Of a DNA stretch of 64,000 nt, positions 37,501 to 44,716 are shown piece by piece (position 1 is the stretch's first letter; each line of letters starts with the position of its first letter). The notes beneath the pieces were generated by a model. It had not been told where the DNA came from, did no database searches, and saw only the letters and a program-made list of their open reading frames with translations. Location: contig NZ_CP042425.1 in NCBI RefSeq assembly GCF_008254045.1, positions 2,542,001 through 2,606,000 on the forward strand, read 5' to 3'. The DNA is from Limnoglobus roseus. Its GTDB lineage: Bacteria; Planctomycetota; Planctomycetia; Gemmatales; Gemmataceae. Both the position numbers and the translations under genes were made by a program.

Positions 37501-38190
37501 TTGGCCGCTCGCCGATTCCTCGATCCGCTTGGCGAGGCCGAAGTCCGTCACCTTCGGCGTGCCGTCGGCCATCATCAGCACGTTGGCCGGCTTCAGGTCG
37601 CGGTGGACGATGTTCTTCTGGTGGGCGTGGTGGACGGCGCGGGCGAGCGTTTCCACGAACTCGGCCGATTCAGCCGGCGACCACTCGCGGTCGGTCAGGG
37701 CGGCGGCCATGCTCGGGCCGTCCACGAATTCCAGGGCGAAGTACGGGTTCCGCTCGTACTCGCCGACCTCGAAGATTTGGACGATGTTCGGGTGCTGCAA
37801 CCGGGCGACGGCCTCGGCCTCGGTGTGGAACCGTTCGAGCTGGTCGGCCGACGCCTCGCCGGCCCCGCGGATCATCTTCAGGGCAACGAGCCGCTTCAGC
37901 GCAGCCTGGCGGGCGAGGTAGACGACGCCCATGCCGCCGCGGCCGAGTTCCTTCACGATCTCGTAGCCCGGCACGGTCGGCAGCGATTTCGGCAGCGGAA
38001 GCGGGGCCTCACTCTGGTAAGCCTGGGTGCTGTCCGGGTGGTGCGTCGCGGTGGGCGGGAGCGTGTCGGAGCTTCGATAGATTTGGGTGCCGTCGGGTTG
38101 GTGCGTCGCGGTGTGTGGGACTGTCTCGGCCGGTTCTGCGTTGGCATCCTGGTAGGCCTGGGTTCCGTCAGTCAGGCGTTCGTCCGGCAT
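34510..38190 (-). CDS. Large transmembrane Ser/Thr protein kinase with C-terminal LamG-like/TPR region
   Basis: 1226 residues from ATG 38190. The N-terminal tail has three copies of a DGTQxY-type unit (TQAYQ, TQIYR, TQAYQ; residues 8-60) separated by TATH repeats. The kinase domain (about 76-335) has GRGGMGVVYLA, VALK (Lys105), HRDLKPAN (Asp198), DFGLAK (216-221) and MAPEQ. A membrane segment lies near residues 365-390 (LVVAAAVVVVAVTVVGAVAL). The outer part holds a jelly-roll-like stretch (residues about 480-680), then TPR-like repeats (ALALYAAFARDNPDADATAE) and a helical C-terminus. It should phosphorylate Ser/Thr in response to an external or envelope signal; targets unknown. Confidence 0.92.
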   Translation of the reverse strand: MPDERLTDGTQAYQDANAEPAETVPHTATHQPDGTQIYRSSDTLPPTATHHPDSTQAYQSEAPLPLPKSLPTVPGYEIVKELGRGGMGVVYLARQAALKRLVALKMIRGAGEASADQLERFHTEAEAVARLQHPNIVQIFEVGEYERNPYFALEFVDGPSMAAALTDREWSPAESAEFVETLARAVHHAHQKNIVHRDLKPANVLMMADGTPKVTDFGLAKRIEESASGQTHTGAVMGTPSYMAPEQAAGHIHLIGPATDTYALGAILYQCLTSKAPFRGDSILDTLEQVRTLDPVLPSKARPGVPRDLETVCLKALAKDPAARYPSALAMAEDLDRFRRGEPILGRREPFARAVLRKARRHAIKLVVAAAVVVVAVTVVGAVALSRSNRERRDLEGRVAAGLEQSPWTPAAADAVEGDIAQLAAVDEARGRAAAQKLVERYAASVKDELNQPRIRAEDRAGLEAKVAWLTPRDAKLAQGLQADLQARLRAWQVRREVTVAAADGAFENPVRPDGDHLTAAGPFVITNLPAEGTVRVTAEFDGQWWEGRRAGVVIGHRSNDRNDDANGYAFVVRPAAAATDPDARTPAASPPSFAAAQGHAAVEILRDGIPLTTAPLTLQPGRLQVVAERDGDRLRVSVNSGAATTFEDPVQLDVSARCRLAVVWPPNAGLRFLRVEDQPLPPVASVLERADDALARGQTADALALYAAFARDNPDADATAEARCKVGLCLVRLNRPEDASRAFERAFTDKSPRWGIISVFQIWLLHLKAKRFDDADAALAAIKLKYQPDEIRRYVPTALREEITYQFFVSPASHFFRDPKVVEQLDALFRLRETLQLDAGDPNRFLTLVIAYALADDFKKAKAFGDEHLDEMLEWGHAAGGSERPHWIMRWHAWVNRLEKRPDENVYAKHFYGPLRDRETAEDRKRSFLSMTLEAARDRAAAGKLDQAEYEVNRYLAEYPRPILDYSFYYEAYFLKGLLRQSAGDAAGASAEWRKGMYSEFLAQLPPADRAKAPPSPVDPKGLVAHWAMASWTDALSDAEAMTIFKSLSASFSTDEMSKQVAGALNMTPAVVRSTWLSPRGRDTARKMAFLDMTPGEFFWAPPRTLVYEKARQDLFAGRPTAEQDAILWDAIARATESFRVGGMTKTQVFQLALAWKGTMNVFGWGGIAPTMKPEIRGPVAFVLGHRYRSLNKPADAATLFRTAAADAPADSPLKRQAEAELKAK

Positions 38191-38270
38191 TGTGTGTGCC
38201 CCCAGGTGTCGTCCTGACGTTCTATCACCCCGCCCCGAAACGGCGCTCGACCGTGTCCTACAACAACCCG

Positions 38271-39773
38271 ATGCACCGACCTTCCCCCCGCCTCGTCCTC
38301 GGCCTACTCGCGTGGGGGCTCGCCGTCGCCGTCGGCGTGCAGCGGGCCGAGCGGGCGGTTCACAGCTTCGATAACGCGGCCGACCTGCCCCCGGAGCGGC
38401 GGCGCGACGACGGCAACAACGGGCACGCCCAGATCGACTTCGGCGGCCAGTGGGTGATGGGCCGGATGGTCGCGACCGGGCACGCCCGACAACTCTACGA
38501 CCGCACCGTGCAGCGGCCGGTCGTCCGCGAGGCGTTTCCGGAATCAGCCGAATCGCCGTGGGCGCGCCGGCACGAGCCGGCCGCGGGCGTGAAACCGTGG
38601 TCCGACGATGACCCCCGGCACGACGCCGAATCGATGATGCACTGGTTCGTCGGCCGTGATTCGCCGGACGGGGCGAAGGCCGTGGGCGGACCACTGTACC
38701 CGCCGGTCCACGGCTTCGTGATGGCCCCGCTGGGAATGCTGCCCGATCCGCACGTTGCCTACCGCGTGCTGCAAGTGGTGCTGTTCGCCGTGGTCGCCTT
38801 CATCGGCCTGGGTGTCCGCCGTCTGTCGGACGGCCGCATCGCGTGGCCGGTGGCGGTGGCGTTCGCGTTCTTCTTCACCGGCTGCGAGGCGGCGCTGGAC
38901 CTCGCACAAAACTCGGCCGTCACGGTGCTGATCCTGGTCTGGGGCTGGGTGCTGGTGAAGAACGACCGAGACGTGGCCGGCGGCGTGGTGTGGGGGCTGT
39001 TGGTCTACAAGCCCCTGTGGGGGGCGACGTTCTTCCTGGTGCCGTTGATGATGGGCCGGTTCCGGTTCTGTGCGGCGATGGTGCTGACCGGGGCGGGCCT
39101 CGCGGCGATGACGCTGCCGGTCGTCGGCGTGGAAACGTGGCGGGACTGGTTGGCGGTCGGCAAGGAGGCGAGCGAACTCTACAACCTTAACCGCAACTGG
39201 GTGTTCCTGAGCCGCGACCTGTTCGGCCTCCCGCGGCGAATCCTGATCGACACGAGTCTGCCCGAATCGCAACGCGGTCGGCTCGACGCGACGCTCCTCG
39301 GCTGGGCGTTGTGGGGCTTCGTGTTCACGGGGACGGCGTTCGTGTTCCTGCGGCACGCGGCCCGTCGAGTGCCGACCGGCCCGCTGGCGGGGTTCGCGTT
39401 CCTCGGGGCGTACCTGTGTTGCTACCGCTTCATCTATTACGACGCCTTCGTGGCCGCGTTCCCGCTCGCGGTGCTGTTCGCGAACCCGTCGCGGCTCATC
39501 GGCCCGAAGTGGTGGGACGGCCTGCGATCGGTGCCGGTGCTGATCGTGGCGGCGCTGTTGCTGTTGGAGAACCACTTCTCGCCGTGGCAGTACGAATTGA
39601 TCGGCACGTCGCTGAACGCGGGCGTGGACTACCCGTGGGACACGGTGCTGTTGCTCGGTCTGTGGGCGTGGCTGGGGGTGAAACTGAGCCGGGCGAAAGC
39701 CCAGGGACGGCCGTCCCTGGGCTTTCGCCCGGAATCAACAGACTACTTACTCGGCGGCGAAATTGGCTGTTGA
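38271..39773 (+). CDS. GT87-like (DUF2029) integral membrane protein
   Basis: About 500 residues from ATG 38271 (GTG 38253 is an alternative). A signal-anchor is followed by roughly ten hydrophobic segments. GPLYPPVHGFVMAPLGML and LAQNSAVTVLILVWGW with a GLLVYKP motif match the GT87 mannosyltransferase-like family, which uses polyprenyl-phosphate sugars. The last 35 residues (from about SRAKAQGRPSLGF) are encoded by a perfect palindrome plus the antisense of the neighbouring PPIase gene, and are probably a non-native tail. The gene is divergent from the large kinase (80 bases) and overlaps the PPIase gene tail-to-tail by 31 bases. Confidence 0.82.
   Translation: MHRPSPRLVLGLLAWGLAVAVGVQRAERAVHSFDNAADLPPERRRDDGNNGHAQIDFGGQWVMGRMVATGHARQLYDRTVQRPVVREAFPESAESPWARRHEPAAGVKPWSDDDPRHDAESMMHWFVGRDSPDGAKAVGGPLYPPVHGFVMAPLGMLPDPHVAYRVLQVVLFAVVAFIGLGVRRLSDGRIAWPVAVAFAFFFTGCEAALDLAQNSAVTVLILVWGWVLVKNDRDVAGGVVWGLLVYKPLWGATFFLVPLMMGRFRFCAAMVLTGAGLAAMTLPVVGVETWRDWLAVGKEASELYNLNRNWVFLSRDLFGLPRRILIDTSLPESQRGRLDATLLGWALWGFVFTGTAFVFLRHAARRVPTGPLAGFAFLGAYLCCYRFIYYDAFVAAFPLAVLFANPSRLIGPKWWDGLRSVPVLIVAALLLLENHFSPWQYELIGTSLNAGVDYPWDTVLLLGLWAWLGVKLSRAKAQGRPSLGFRPESTDYLLGGEIGC
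39689..39732. repeat. Perfect 44-bp palindrome without loop
   Basis: Bases 39689-39710 are the exact reverse complement of 39711-39732. The core is GGGACGGCCGTCCC with outer GGGCGAAAGCCC arms. It lies inside the final codons of the GT87-like gene and just before the stop of the convergent PPIase gene, so it is transcribed from both sides and may be a bidirectional terminator or a repeat insertion. Confidence 0.88.
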
Positions 39774-40864
39774 GCGGCTGCCGGTTGCACCGGGGCCGCG
39801 GTCGCCGGCTGGGGCGTTTGCTGGCGAATGACGTCCTCGGCCAACTCGCGGGCCGACTTGTCGAACCGCCACTGCGACGGCGGGCCGTTCAGTAGCACCT
39901 TCACGTTGGCCTTCTTCGCCAACTCGGCGAACATGAGGGGAATCTCGGCCCCTTGCTTCACCTCGTAGGCTTCCTTGCGGAGCCGTTCCTTCACGTCGTC
40001 GAACTTCACCTTCGCGTCGGCCGGCACCTTTTGGACGACCTTCATCACCATCAAGCCCTGGTTCGTTTCGAACACCTGGCTGACTTCGCCTTCGTTGAGC
40101 GCGAAGGCCATCTTCTCGACGATCTTGTCCTTGTCGTCGCTGATCTGGAACCGGGCGATCGGCTTGATCTCGCCGGCCGTGGACGCGAGGCTCGGGTTGG
40201 CTTGACTGCGGGCGACGCGGTCGAACTCAGATTCGGACTTGCGAATCTTGTCCCAAACCTGGTCGACGACCGTCCGCTGGTCGCCCTTCGGCCAGATGAT
40301 GATCTTCACGACGCGCTTCTCGCCGTACTCGCGCTCGAAGATTTTCTTGAGGTCGTCGTCGCCGACCTTGATGCGGTCCACGCACATTTTGCCGAGGATC
40401 AGACGCGGGCGGACGACGTCTTCCATCCACTCGTAGTAGGTTTTGTTGTACTTCGGCAGGATCAGGTTGATGAAGTCTTCCTTGCGGATCGGCGGGTTCG
40501 AGATCTGCAAGTCGGCGGCGAAGGCCGCTTCCATCTCTTGCGTGGTGACGGTGATGCCCTTCCGCTTGGCTTCTTCCTCGATGATCATCTTGTTGACGAG
40601 AAGTTCGACCTTCTCGTAGCCGCCGCGGGCGATGAGGAATTCCGCGAGGTCGGCCCGCGTGATGGCCACGTTGTCGTAGATGTACGCGACGGGACGGACG
40701 CCGTAGTCCTTGCTCTTCGAATCGACGAGCGTCGGTTCGGGGGACGCCGGGGCCATGCCGGGGAGCGGCGACTGGGTGAAGCCGCGACCGGCGAGGACGC
40801 CGCCGGTGAGGACGGTTGCCGCGAGGATTCGCCGACTCCACCGACGGCCGAGATTCGTCTGCAT
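39743..40864 (-). CDS. SurA/PpiC-like exported peptidyl-prolyl isomerase
   Basis: 373 residues. A Tat- or Sec-type leader (RRWSRRILAATVLTGGVLAG) precedes a SurA-N-like helical region (ITRADLAEFLIARGGYEKVELLVNKMIIEEEAKRKGI) and a parvulin-like domain (about 190-310), with SEFDRVARSQANPSLAST and FALNEGEVSQVFETNQGLMVMKV, the usual parvulin C-terminal half. It should assist folding of exported proteins. The tail is Pro/Gln/Ala-rich. Its stop lies inside the GT87-like frame on the other strand. Confidence 0.85.
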   Translation of the reverse strand: MQTNLGRRWSRRILAATVLTGGVLAGRGFTQSPLPGMAPASPEPTLVDSKSKDYGVRPVAYIYDNVAITRADLAEFLIARGGYEKVELLVNKMIIEEEAKRKGITVTTQEMEAAFAADLQISNPPIRKEDFINLILPKYNKTYYEWMEDVVRPRLILGKMCVDRIKVGDDDLKKIFEREYGEKRVVKIIIWPKGDQRTVVDQVWDKIRKSESEFDRVARSQANPSLASTAGEIKPIARFQISDDKDKIVEKMAFALNEGEVSQVFETNQGLMVMKVVQKVPADAKVKFDDVKERLRKEAYEVKQGAEIPLMFAELAKKANVKVLLNGPPSQWRFDKSARELAEDVIRQQTPQPATAAPVQPAAAQQPISPPSK

Positions 40865-40964
40865 CTGTCTTTCCCCTGCGCGAAAATGAACTCAAGTCGG
40901 AGCGGGGAGATACCGACTATTCTGCCGCGATGCAAGGCAAACTTGAGGGAAAAGCAAAAGCCGA

Positions 40965-41066
40965 TTCACCACAGAGGGCACAGAGATAAGCAGAAAGCGT
41001 TCAAATGACCAAGAAGGAAATTCTCATTTGTCTTGCCTCGGTGTTCTCTGTGCCCTCTGTGGTGAA
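40965..41066. repeat. Inverted repeat with 22-bp arms of CACAGAGGGCACAGAGA type
   Basis: The left arm TTCACCACAGAGGGCACAGA plus GA (40965-40986) is exactly complementary to 41045-41066; 58 bases lie between. The arms carry CACAGAG phrases, and the spacer contains CAAGAAGGAA, also present in the 44-bp repeat at 33023. It lies in the 343-base gap upstream of rplY and upstream of the PPIase gene, ahead of the rplY promoter. It looks like a dispersed repeat or MITE-like element rather than a terminator. Confidence 0.75.
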
Positions 41067-41101
41067 ATCGTTTTGGCCTTCATCTGTGGCCATTTCTCTT
41101 C

Positions 41102-41130
41102 TTGCCGTCCGCCGGCCTGCGCCGCATAAT
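41102..41130 (+). promoter_or_regulatory. Sigma70-like promoter for rplY-pth
   Basis: TTGCCG (41102-41107) and CATAAT (41125-41130) are separated by the ideal 17 bases. The -10 matches consensus at five of six positions. The likely start of transcription is about 70 bases before the rplY ATG. Confidence 0.5.
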
Positions 41131-41207
41131 CTCAGTTCCGAAATTCCGGGCCGGCGAGGGTAGTGGGGGTTGGCCCCGCGAGAGCAGCGGCCGCAAGGAT
41201 CACGAAC

Positions 41208-41861
41208 ATGTCGCAGACCGTGTCGCTGGCCACCGAGCCGCGGACCGGTACGGGTTCCCGTGCCGCGCAAAAACTCCGCAAGCAAGGCCTCCTTCCCGCC
41301 GTGATCTACGGCCACAAGGAAGAGACCGTCGCCGTCACGGTGAACGCGAAGGAGTTGCACCGGGCGATTGTCACCCTGCACGCCCGCGTCCTCGACCTGA
41401 GTGTCGGCGGCAAGACCGAGACGGTGCTGATCCGCGAACTGCAGTGGGACCACCTCGGCAGCGAGATGATGCACGTCGACTTCGCCCGCATCTCGAAGGA
41501 CGAGAAGGTGAAGGTCACGGTGCCGGTGAAGCTCAAGAACGCCCCGAAGAGCATGGGCGGCGGCGTGCTGGACCAGCCGTTCCACCAACTGCACATCGAG
41601 TGCTTGGCGACGGCCATCCCGGACGACATCACCATCGACATCACGAACCTGACGCTCGGCCAGCCGATCCACGTCAAGGAACTGACGCTGCCGGAAGGCG
41701 TGAAGGTTCTCGAATCGCAAGAAGTGGTCGTGGTGCAACTGAAACTGCCGGGCGCGGAAGCCGCAGCCCCGACGCCGATCGACGGTACGGCGACCGGGCC
41801 GGAAGTCATCAAACCGGAAAAGAAGAAGGGTGACGAAGAGGACGAGGAGAAGAAGAAGTAA
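41208..41861 (+). CDS. rplY: 50S ribosomal protein L25 (CTC-type)
   Basis: 217 residues from ATG 41208 (AAGGA 9 bases upstream), chosen over GTG 41163. The 5S-rRNA-binding L25 domain is in residues about 1-95 (RTGTGSRAAQKLRKQGLLPAVIYG), followed by the C-terminal TL5/CTC beta domain (VPVKLKNAPKSMGGGVLDQPFHQLHIECL). A Lys/Glu-rich tail ends the protein. It binds 5S rRNA in the large subunit. It is followed 29 bases later by pth, a very common bacterial pairing. Confidence 0.95.
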   Translation: MSQTVSLATEPRTGTGSRAAQKLRKQGLLPAVIYGHKEETVAVTVNAKELHRAIVTLHARVLDLSVGGKTETVLIRELQWDHLGSEMMHVDFARISKDEKVKVTVPVKLKNAPKSMGGGVLDQPFHQLHIECLATAIPDDITIDITNLTLGQPIHVKELTLPEGVKVLESQEVVVVQLKLPGAEAAAPTPIDGTATGPEVIKPEKKKGDEEDEEKKK

Positions 41862-41890
41862 GGCTCGCTGCCTCACTTCCGACCGCCGCC

Positions 41891-42544
41891 ATGAAAGTCG
41901 TCGTCGGCCTCGGCAACCCTGGTGCAAAGTACGTCGGCACCCGGCACAACGTCGGCTTCGAGGTGATCGATTACCTCGCCGGCGGGCCGGGCGTCGGGCC
42001 GTTTCGCCAGCAGTTTCAGGCGATGATCGCCGAGGCGACCGAGGGCGGCGAGAAGGTGCTGTTGGTGAAGCCCGAGACGTTCATGAACCTGAGCGGCCGG
42101 GCGGTGCGGGCGGTGGCGGACTTCTACAAGGTGCCGCTCGAAAACCTACTGATCATCAGCGACGACTTCAACCTGCCGCTCGGCAAACTCCGGGTGCGGG
42201 CCAACGGCAGCCACGGCGGACAGAACGGTCTGCGGAACATTCAGGAGCAACTCGGCACCGACGCCTACCCGCGAATGCGGATTGGTGTTGGCCAACCGGA
42301 TGCCGGCGAGGCGGTTGACTTCGTGCTCTCGCGGTTCAAACCGGGCGAACGGGTGGCCGTCGAAGACGCGGTGGCGAAGGCTGCGAACGGCGTTTTGCTC
42401 TGGCTCCGCAAAGGGCTGGAAGCCTGCATGAACACGGCGAATGCGGGCGAGAAGAAGGCGAAAGAGTCGAAAGAGCGGGTTCAGAAGAACGAGAAGAAGC
42501 TGAAAGACGCCGACACGAAGCCGGCGGCGGATGAAAAACTCTGA
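41891..42544 (+). CDS. pth: Peptidyl-tRNA hydrolase
   Basis: 217 residues. Active-site residues Asn9 (GLGNPG), His19 (TRHNVGF), Asp92 (ISDDFNLPLG) and Asn112 (GGQNGLRN) are all present. The enzyme frees tRNA from prematurely released peptidyl-tRNA. The core ends near residue 185; a charged Lys/Glu/Ala tail (KKAKESKERVQKNEKKLKDA) of about 30 residues is an extension over the usual length of about 190. It is co-transcribed with rplY. Confidence 0.95.
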   Translation: MKVVVGLGNPGAKYVGTRHNVGFEVIDYLAGGPGVGPFRQQFQAMIAEATEGGEKVLLVKPETFMNLSGRAVRAVADFYKVPLENLLIISDDFNLPLGKLRVRANGSHGGQNGLRNIQEQLGTDAYPRMRIGVGQPDAGEAVDFVLSRFKPGERVAVEDAVAKAANGVLLWLRKGLEACMNTANAGEKKAKESKERVQKNEKKLKDADTKPAADEKL

Positions 42545-42651
42545 AAAATGTTGAACGAGCGGTTGTTCCCCACCTCGCAAGGGTTGGGGTCCGCGGGGCG
42601 TTCCCGCGAGAACCAAGACAGCCGCAAAGCACTCATTAAGGTTGAACCTCC

Positions 42652-43179
42652 ATGCCAGTTGTTCTGTACGAAACGCTGTACGCCTTCGATTCCACGAAAG
42701 TCTCGGCCGACGGCGACGCCATTCGCGGCGGCCTCCGGGCCAACCTTGAAAAGTACGGCGCGGAAATCGTCATCGAGCGGCCGTGGGACGAGAACGGGAA
42801 ACTCGCCTACCCGATCAACAAGCAAAAGAAGGCGTACTTCTACATCGTCTACTACAAGATGGAATCGACGAAGCAGCGCGAACTCGAATCCGACCTGCGG
42901 CTGAACGAGAGCCTCATCCGGCACATGACCATCAACATCGACCCCAAGTGGGCCGAGACGGTGCTGGACACGGCCAAGAGCGATCACGGCCGGTTCGCCC
43001 TCAAGAGCATGCAGGACGACCAGGCGGCGCTCGGTGAAGGTATCATCAGCAACGACCCGCTCGCCCGTGGCGAAGGCTTTGAAAGCCCGCCGCCGAACCT
43101 CAACGGTCCGGCCGGCCCCGGCGGCCCGCCCCGTGGCCGCGGCCCTCGTCGCGACCGCGGCGACGAGAAGCCGGAGTAA
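42652..43179 (+). CDS. rpsF: 30S ribosomal protein S6
   Basis: 175 residues. The S6 fold covers residues about 1-105 (LYETLYAFDS, GKLAYPINKQKKAYFYIVYY, LRLNESLIRHMTI). A C-terminal extension of roughly 65 residues ends in a Pro/Gly/Arg-rich tract (GPGGPPRGRGPRRDRGDEKP), longer than the usual 95-135-residue protein; it may contact rRNA. It leads the rpsF-ssb-rplI group. The usual partner gene rpsR (S18) is not present between rpsF and rplI. Confidence 0.94.
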   Translation: MPVVLYETLYAFDSTKVSADGDAIRGGLRANLEKYGAEIVIERPWDENGKLAYPINKQKKAYFYIVYYKMESTKQRELESDLRLNESLIRHMTINIDPKWAETVLDTAKSDHGRFALKSMQDDQAALGEGIISNDPLARGEGFESPPPNLNGPAGPGGPPRGRGPRRDRGDEKPE

Positions 43180-43308
43180 ATTCGCAACTGACCTTGCCCG
43201 CGGGGTTGCAATCTGGCAATTTCGCGGGTGACCGGCACCCCGACTCAATCACACGACAGCAACTACGCTTTCGCAACAGCAACGGGGGCGGTCGCACGAG
43301 GGTTCGCG

Positions 43309-43845
43309 ATGGCGAACTTTAACAAGGTTATGTTGATCGGCCGACTGACCCGCGACCCGGAGACGCGGGCGTTCCAGAACGGCGGCATGGTGGCGAAGTT
43401 CGGCTTCGCCGTCACGAACCGCAAGAAGAACGCCCAGACCGGCCAGTGGGAAGACGAGCCGATGTTCATCGACTGCGAGGCGTTCAACCGCGGCGAGTTC
43501 GGCAAGTTGGCCGACTTGGTCCGGGACCGCTGCCACAAGGGCACGCAGATCATGGTCGAGGGCCGCCTCCACCTGGACACCTGGCAGGACAAGACGACCA
43601 ACCAGAACCGCACAAAGCATAAAATCGTCGTCGAATCGATCCAACTGCTCGACCCGCGGCAAGCCGGCGGACCCGGTGGCGGGGGAATGGGCGGCGACGA
43701 AGGCGGGATGGACGACATGCCGTCGGCCCCGCCCGCGCGATCGACGGGCGGCGGTCGGCCCCCGGCCCGTGGCTTCACGCCACCGCCGCAGCAACGACAC
43801 GACGACGGTCCCGGTGACGACGGTGGTGGCGACATCCCGTTCTAA
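43309..43845 (+). CDS. ssb: Single-stranded DNA-binding protein
   Basis: 178 residues from ATG 43309 (GAGGG upstream), giving the standard start MANFNKVMLIGRLTRDPE. The OB-fold spans residues 1-110. A Gly/Pro-rich disordered linker follows, ending in the acidic tip DDGGGDIPF, which docks replication and repair proteins. It protects single-stranded DNA in replication, and the gene lies just upstream of rplI and dnaB. Confidence 0.95.
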   Translation: MANFNKVMLIGRLTRDPETRAFQNGGMVAKFGFAVTNRKKNAQTGQWEDEPMFIDCEAFNRGEFGKLADLVRDRCHKGTQIMVEGRLHLDTWQDKTTNQNRTKHKIVVESIQLLDPRQAGGPGGGGMGGDEGGMDDMPSAPPARSTGGGRPPARGFTPPPQQRHDDGPGDDGGGDIPF

Positions 43846-43866
43846 TGCCGTGGGCCAACTGAAACA

Positions 43867-43894
43867 CCGGGGCCGCGGGGTCGGCCCCGGATTT
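43867..43894 (+). terminator. Hairpin after ssb
   Basis: CCGGGGCCG (43867-43875) pairs with CGGCCCCGG (43882-43890) and is followed by ATTTT. It lies 21 bases past the ssb stop and may cause partial termination before rplI. Confidence 0.6.
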
Positions 43895-43973
43895 TCGTTC
43901 CTTCACTACCGCCTGGGACACACCCCTTCGTCCCTAACCCGCCGACGCGGGGACACGCGCCGAGACTGAAGAC

Positions 43974-44570
43974 ATGGCAAAAGCAGAAGCCAAGAAGCCC
44001 GCCACGAAGGCGGCCCCCGCCAAGGCCGAGAAGAAGCTGCCGACGAAGAAGATTCGTCAGCGCAACCAGGTGCTGAAGGGCACGCACGGCGGCATGCAGC
44101 TGGTGCTGATCGAAGACGTGACGCACCTCGGCAAGCAGGGCGACCTCGTCGAAGTGAAGGCCGGTTACGGCCGCAACTACCTCGTGCCCTACGGCCTCGC
44201 GGTCGTCCCGGACGCCCACAACCTGAAGCGGCTCGAAGGGTACAAGATCAAGGTGAGCAAGGCCCGTGAGGCCCGCATCGCCGACCTGAAGGTGCTCGCC
44301 GAGCAACTCGCCCGCATGGGGTCGTTCACCATCGAGGCGAACGCCACCGACGACGACCACCTGTATGGCTCGATCGGCGCGGCCGAAATCAGCAAGCTCC
44401 TCAAGGGCAAGAACCTCGGCATCGAGGCGAGTATGGTCAAACTCGACCACCCGATCAAGGAAGCGAACACGATCTCCGACGTGCCGCTGAACCTCGGCTA
44501 CGGCATCGAGTCGAAGATTCAGCTCATCGTCGTCGGCATCAAGCAAGGTGCCGCCCCGGCGAAGAAGTAA
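43974..44570 (+). CDS. rplI: 50S ribosomal protein L9 with basic N-terminal extension
   Basis: 198 residues. The normal L9 sequence begins only at Met41 (MQLVLIEDVTHLGKQGDLVE) with GYGRNYLVPYGLA. The first 40 residues are an added Lys/Ala-rich tail (AEAKKPATKAAPAKAEKKLP, then TKKIRQRNQVLKGTHGG). A start at Met41 is possible but has no better ribosome-binding site, and the upstream ATG follows the ssb gene naturally. L9 binds 23S rRNA and spans to the next ribosome. A strong terminator follows. Confidence 0.94.
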   Translation: MAKAEAKKPATKAAPAKAEKKLPTKKIRQRNQVLKGTHGGMQLVLIEDVTHLGKQGDLVEVKAGYGRNYLVPYGLAVVPDAHNLKRLEGYKIKVSKAREARIADLKVLAEQLARMGSFTIEANATDDDHLYGSIGAAEISKLLKGKNLGIEASMVKLDHPIKEANTISDVPLNLGYGIESKIQLIVVGIKQGAAPAKK

Positions 44571-44591
44571 CGTCCACCCGCGATGGGATCG

Positions 44592-44623
44592 AAGCTCACG
44601 GAGGTTGCTCCGTGAGCTTTTTT
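44592..44623 (+). terminator. Rho-independent terminator after rplI
   Basis: A 12-bp perfect stem (AAGCTCACGGAG and complement) with a 4-base loop is followed by a run of T residues to 44623. It lies 22 bases past the rplI stop and separates the ribosomal group from dnaB. Confidence 0.88.
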
Positions 44624-44648
44624 GTTGCGCCCGACTTCCGAACCCGCG

Positions 44649-44678
44649 TTGACAAGTGGCTGTCATCCGGCGGATAAC
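44649..44678 (+). promoter_or_regulatory. Sigma70-like promoter for dnaB
   Basis: TTGACA (44649-44654), 18 bases, GATAAC (44673-44678; TAACAA at 44675 is an alternative -10 with wider spacing). It lies directly after the rplI terminator and 39 bases before the dnaB ATG. Confidence 0.5.
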
Positions 44679-44716
44679 AACGCCAGACCCGAACCTTTGT
44701 CATCCAGGCCCCGACC

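Noticed and set aside
36520-38217. Long plus-strand open frame opposite the large kinase
   Set aside because: The minus strand encodes an intact kinase domain with HRD and DFG motifs; the plus frame has no recognisable feature.
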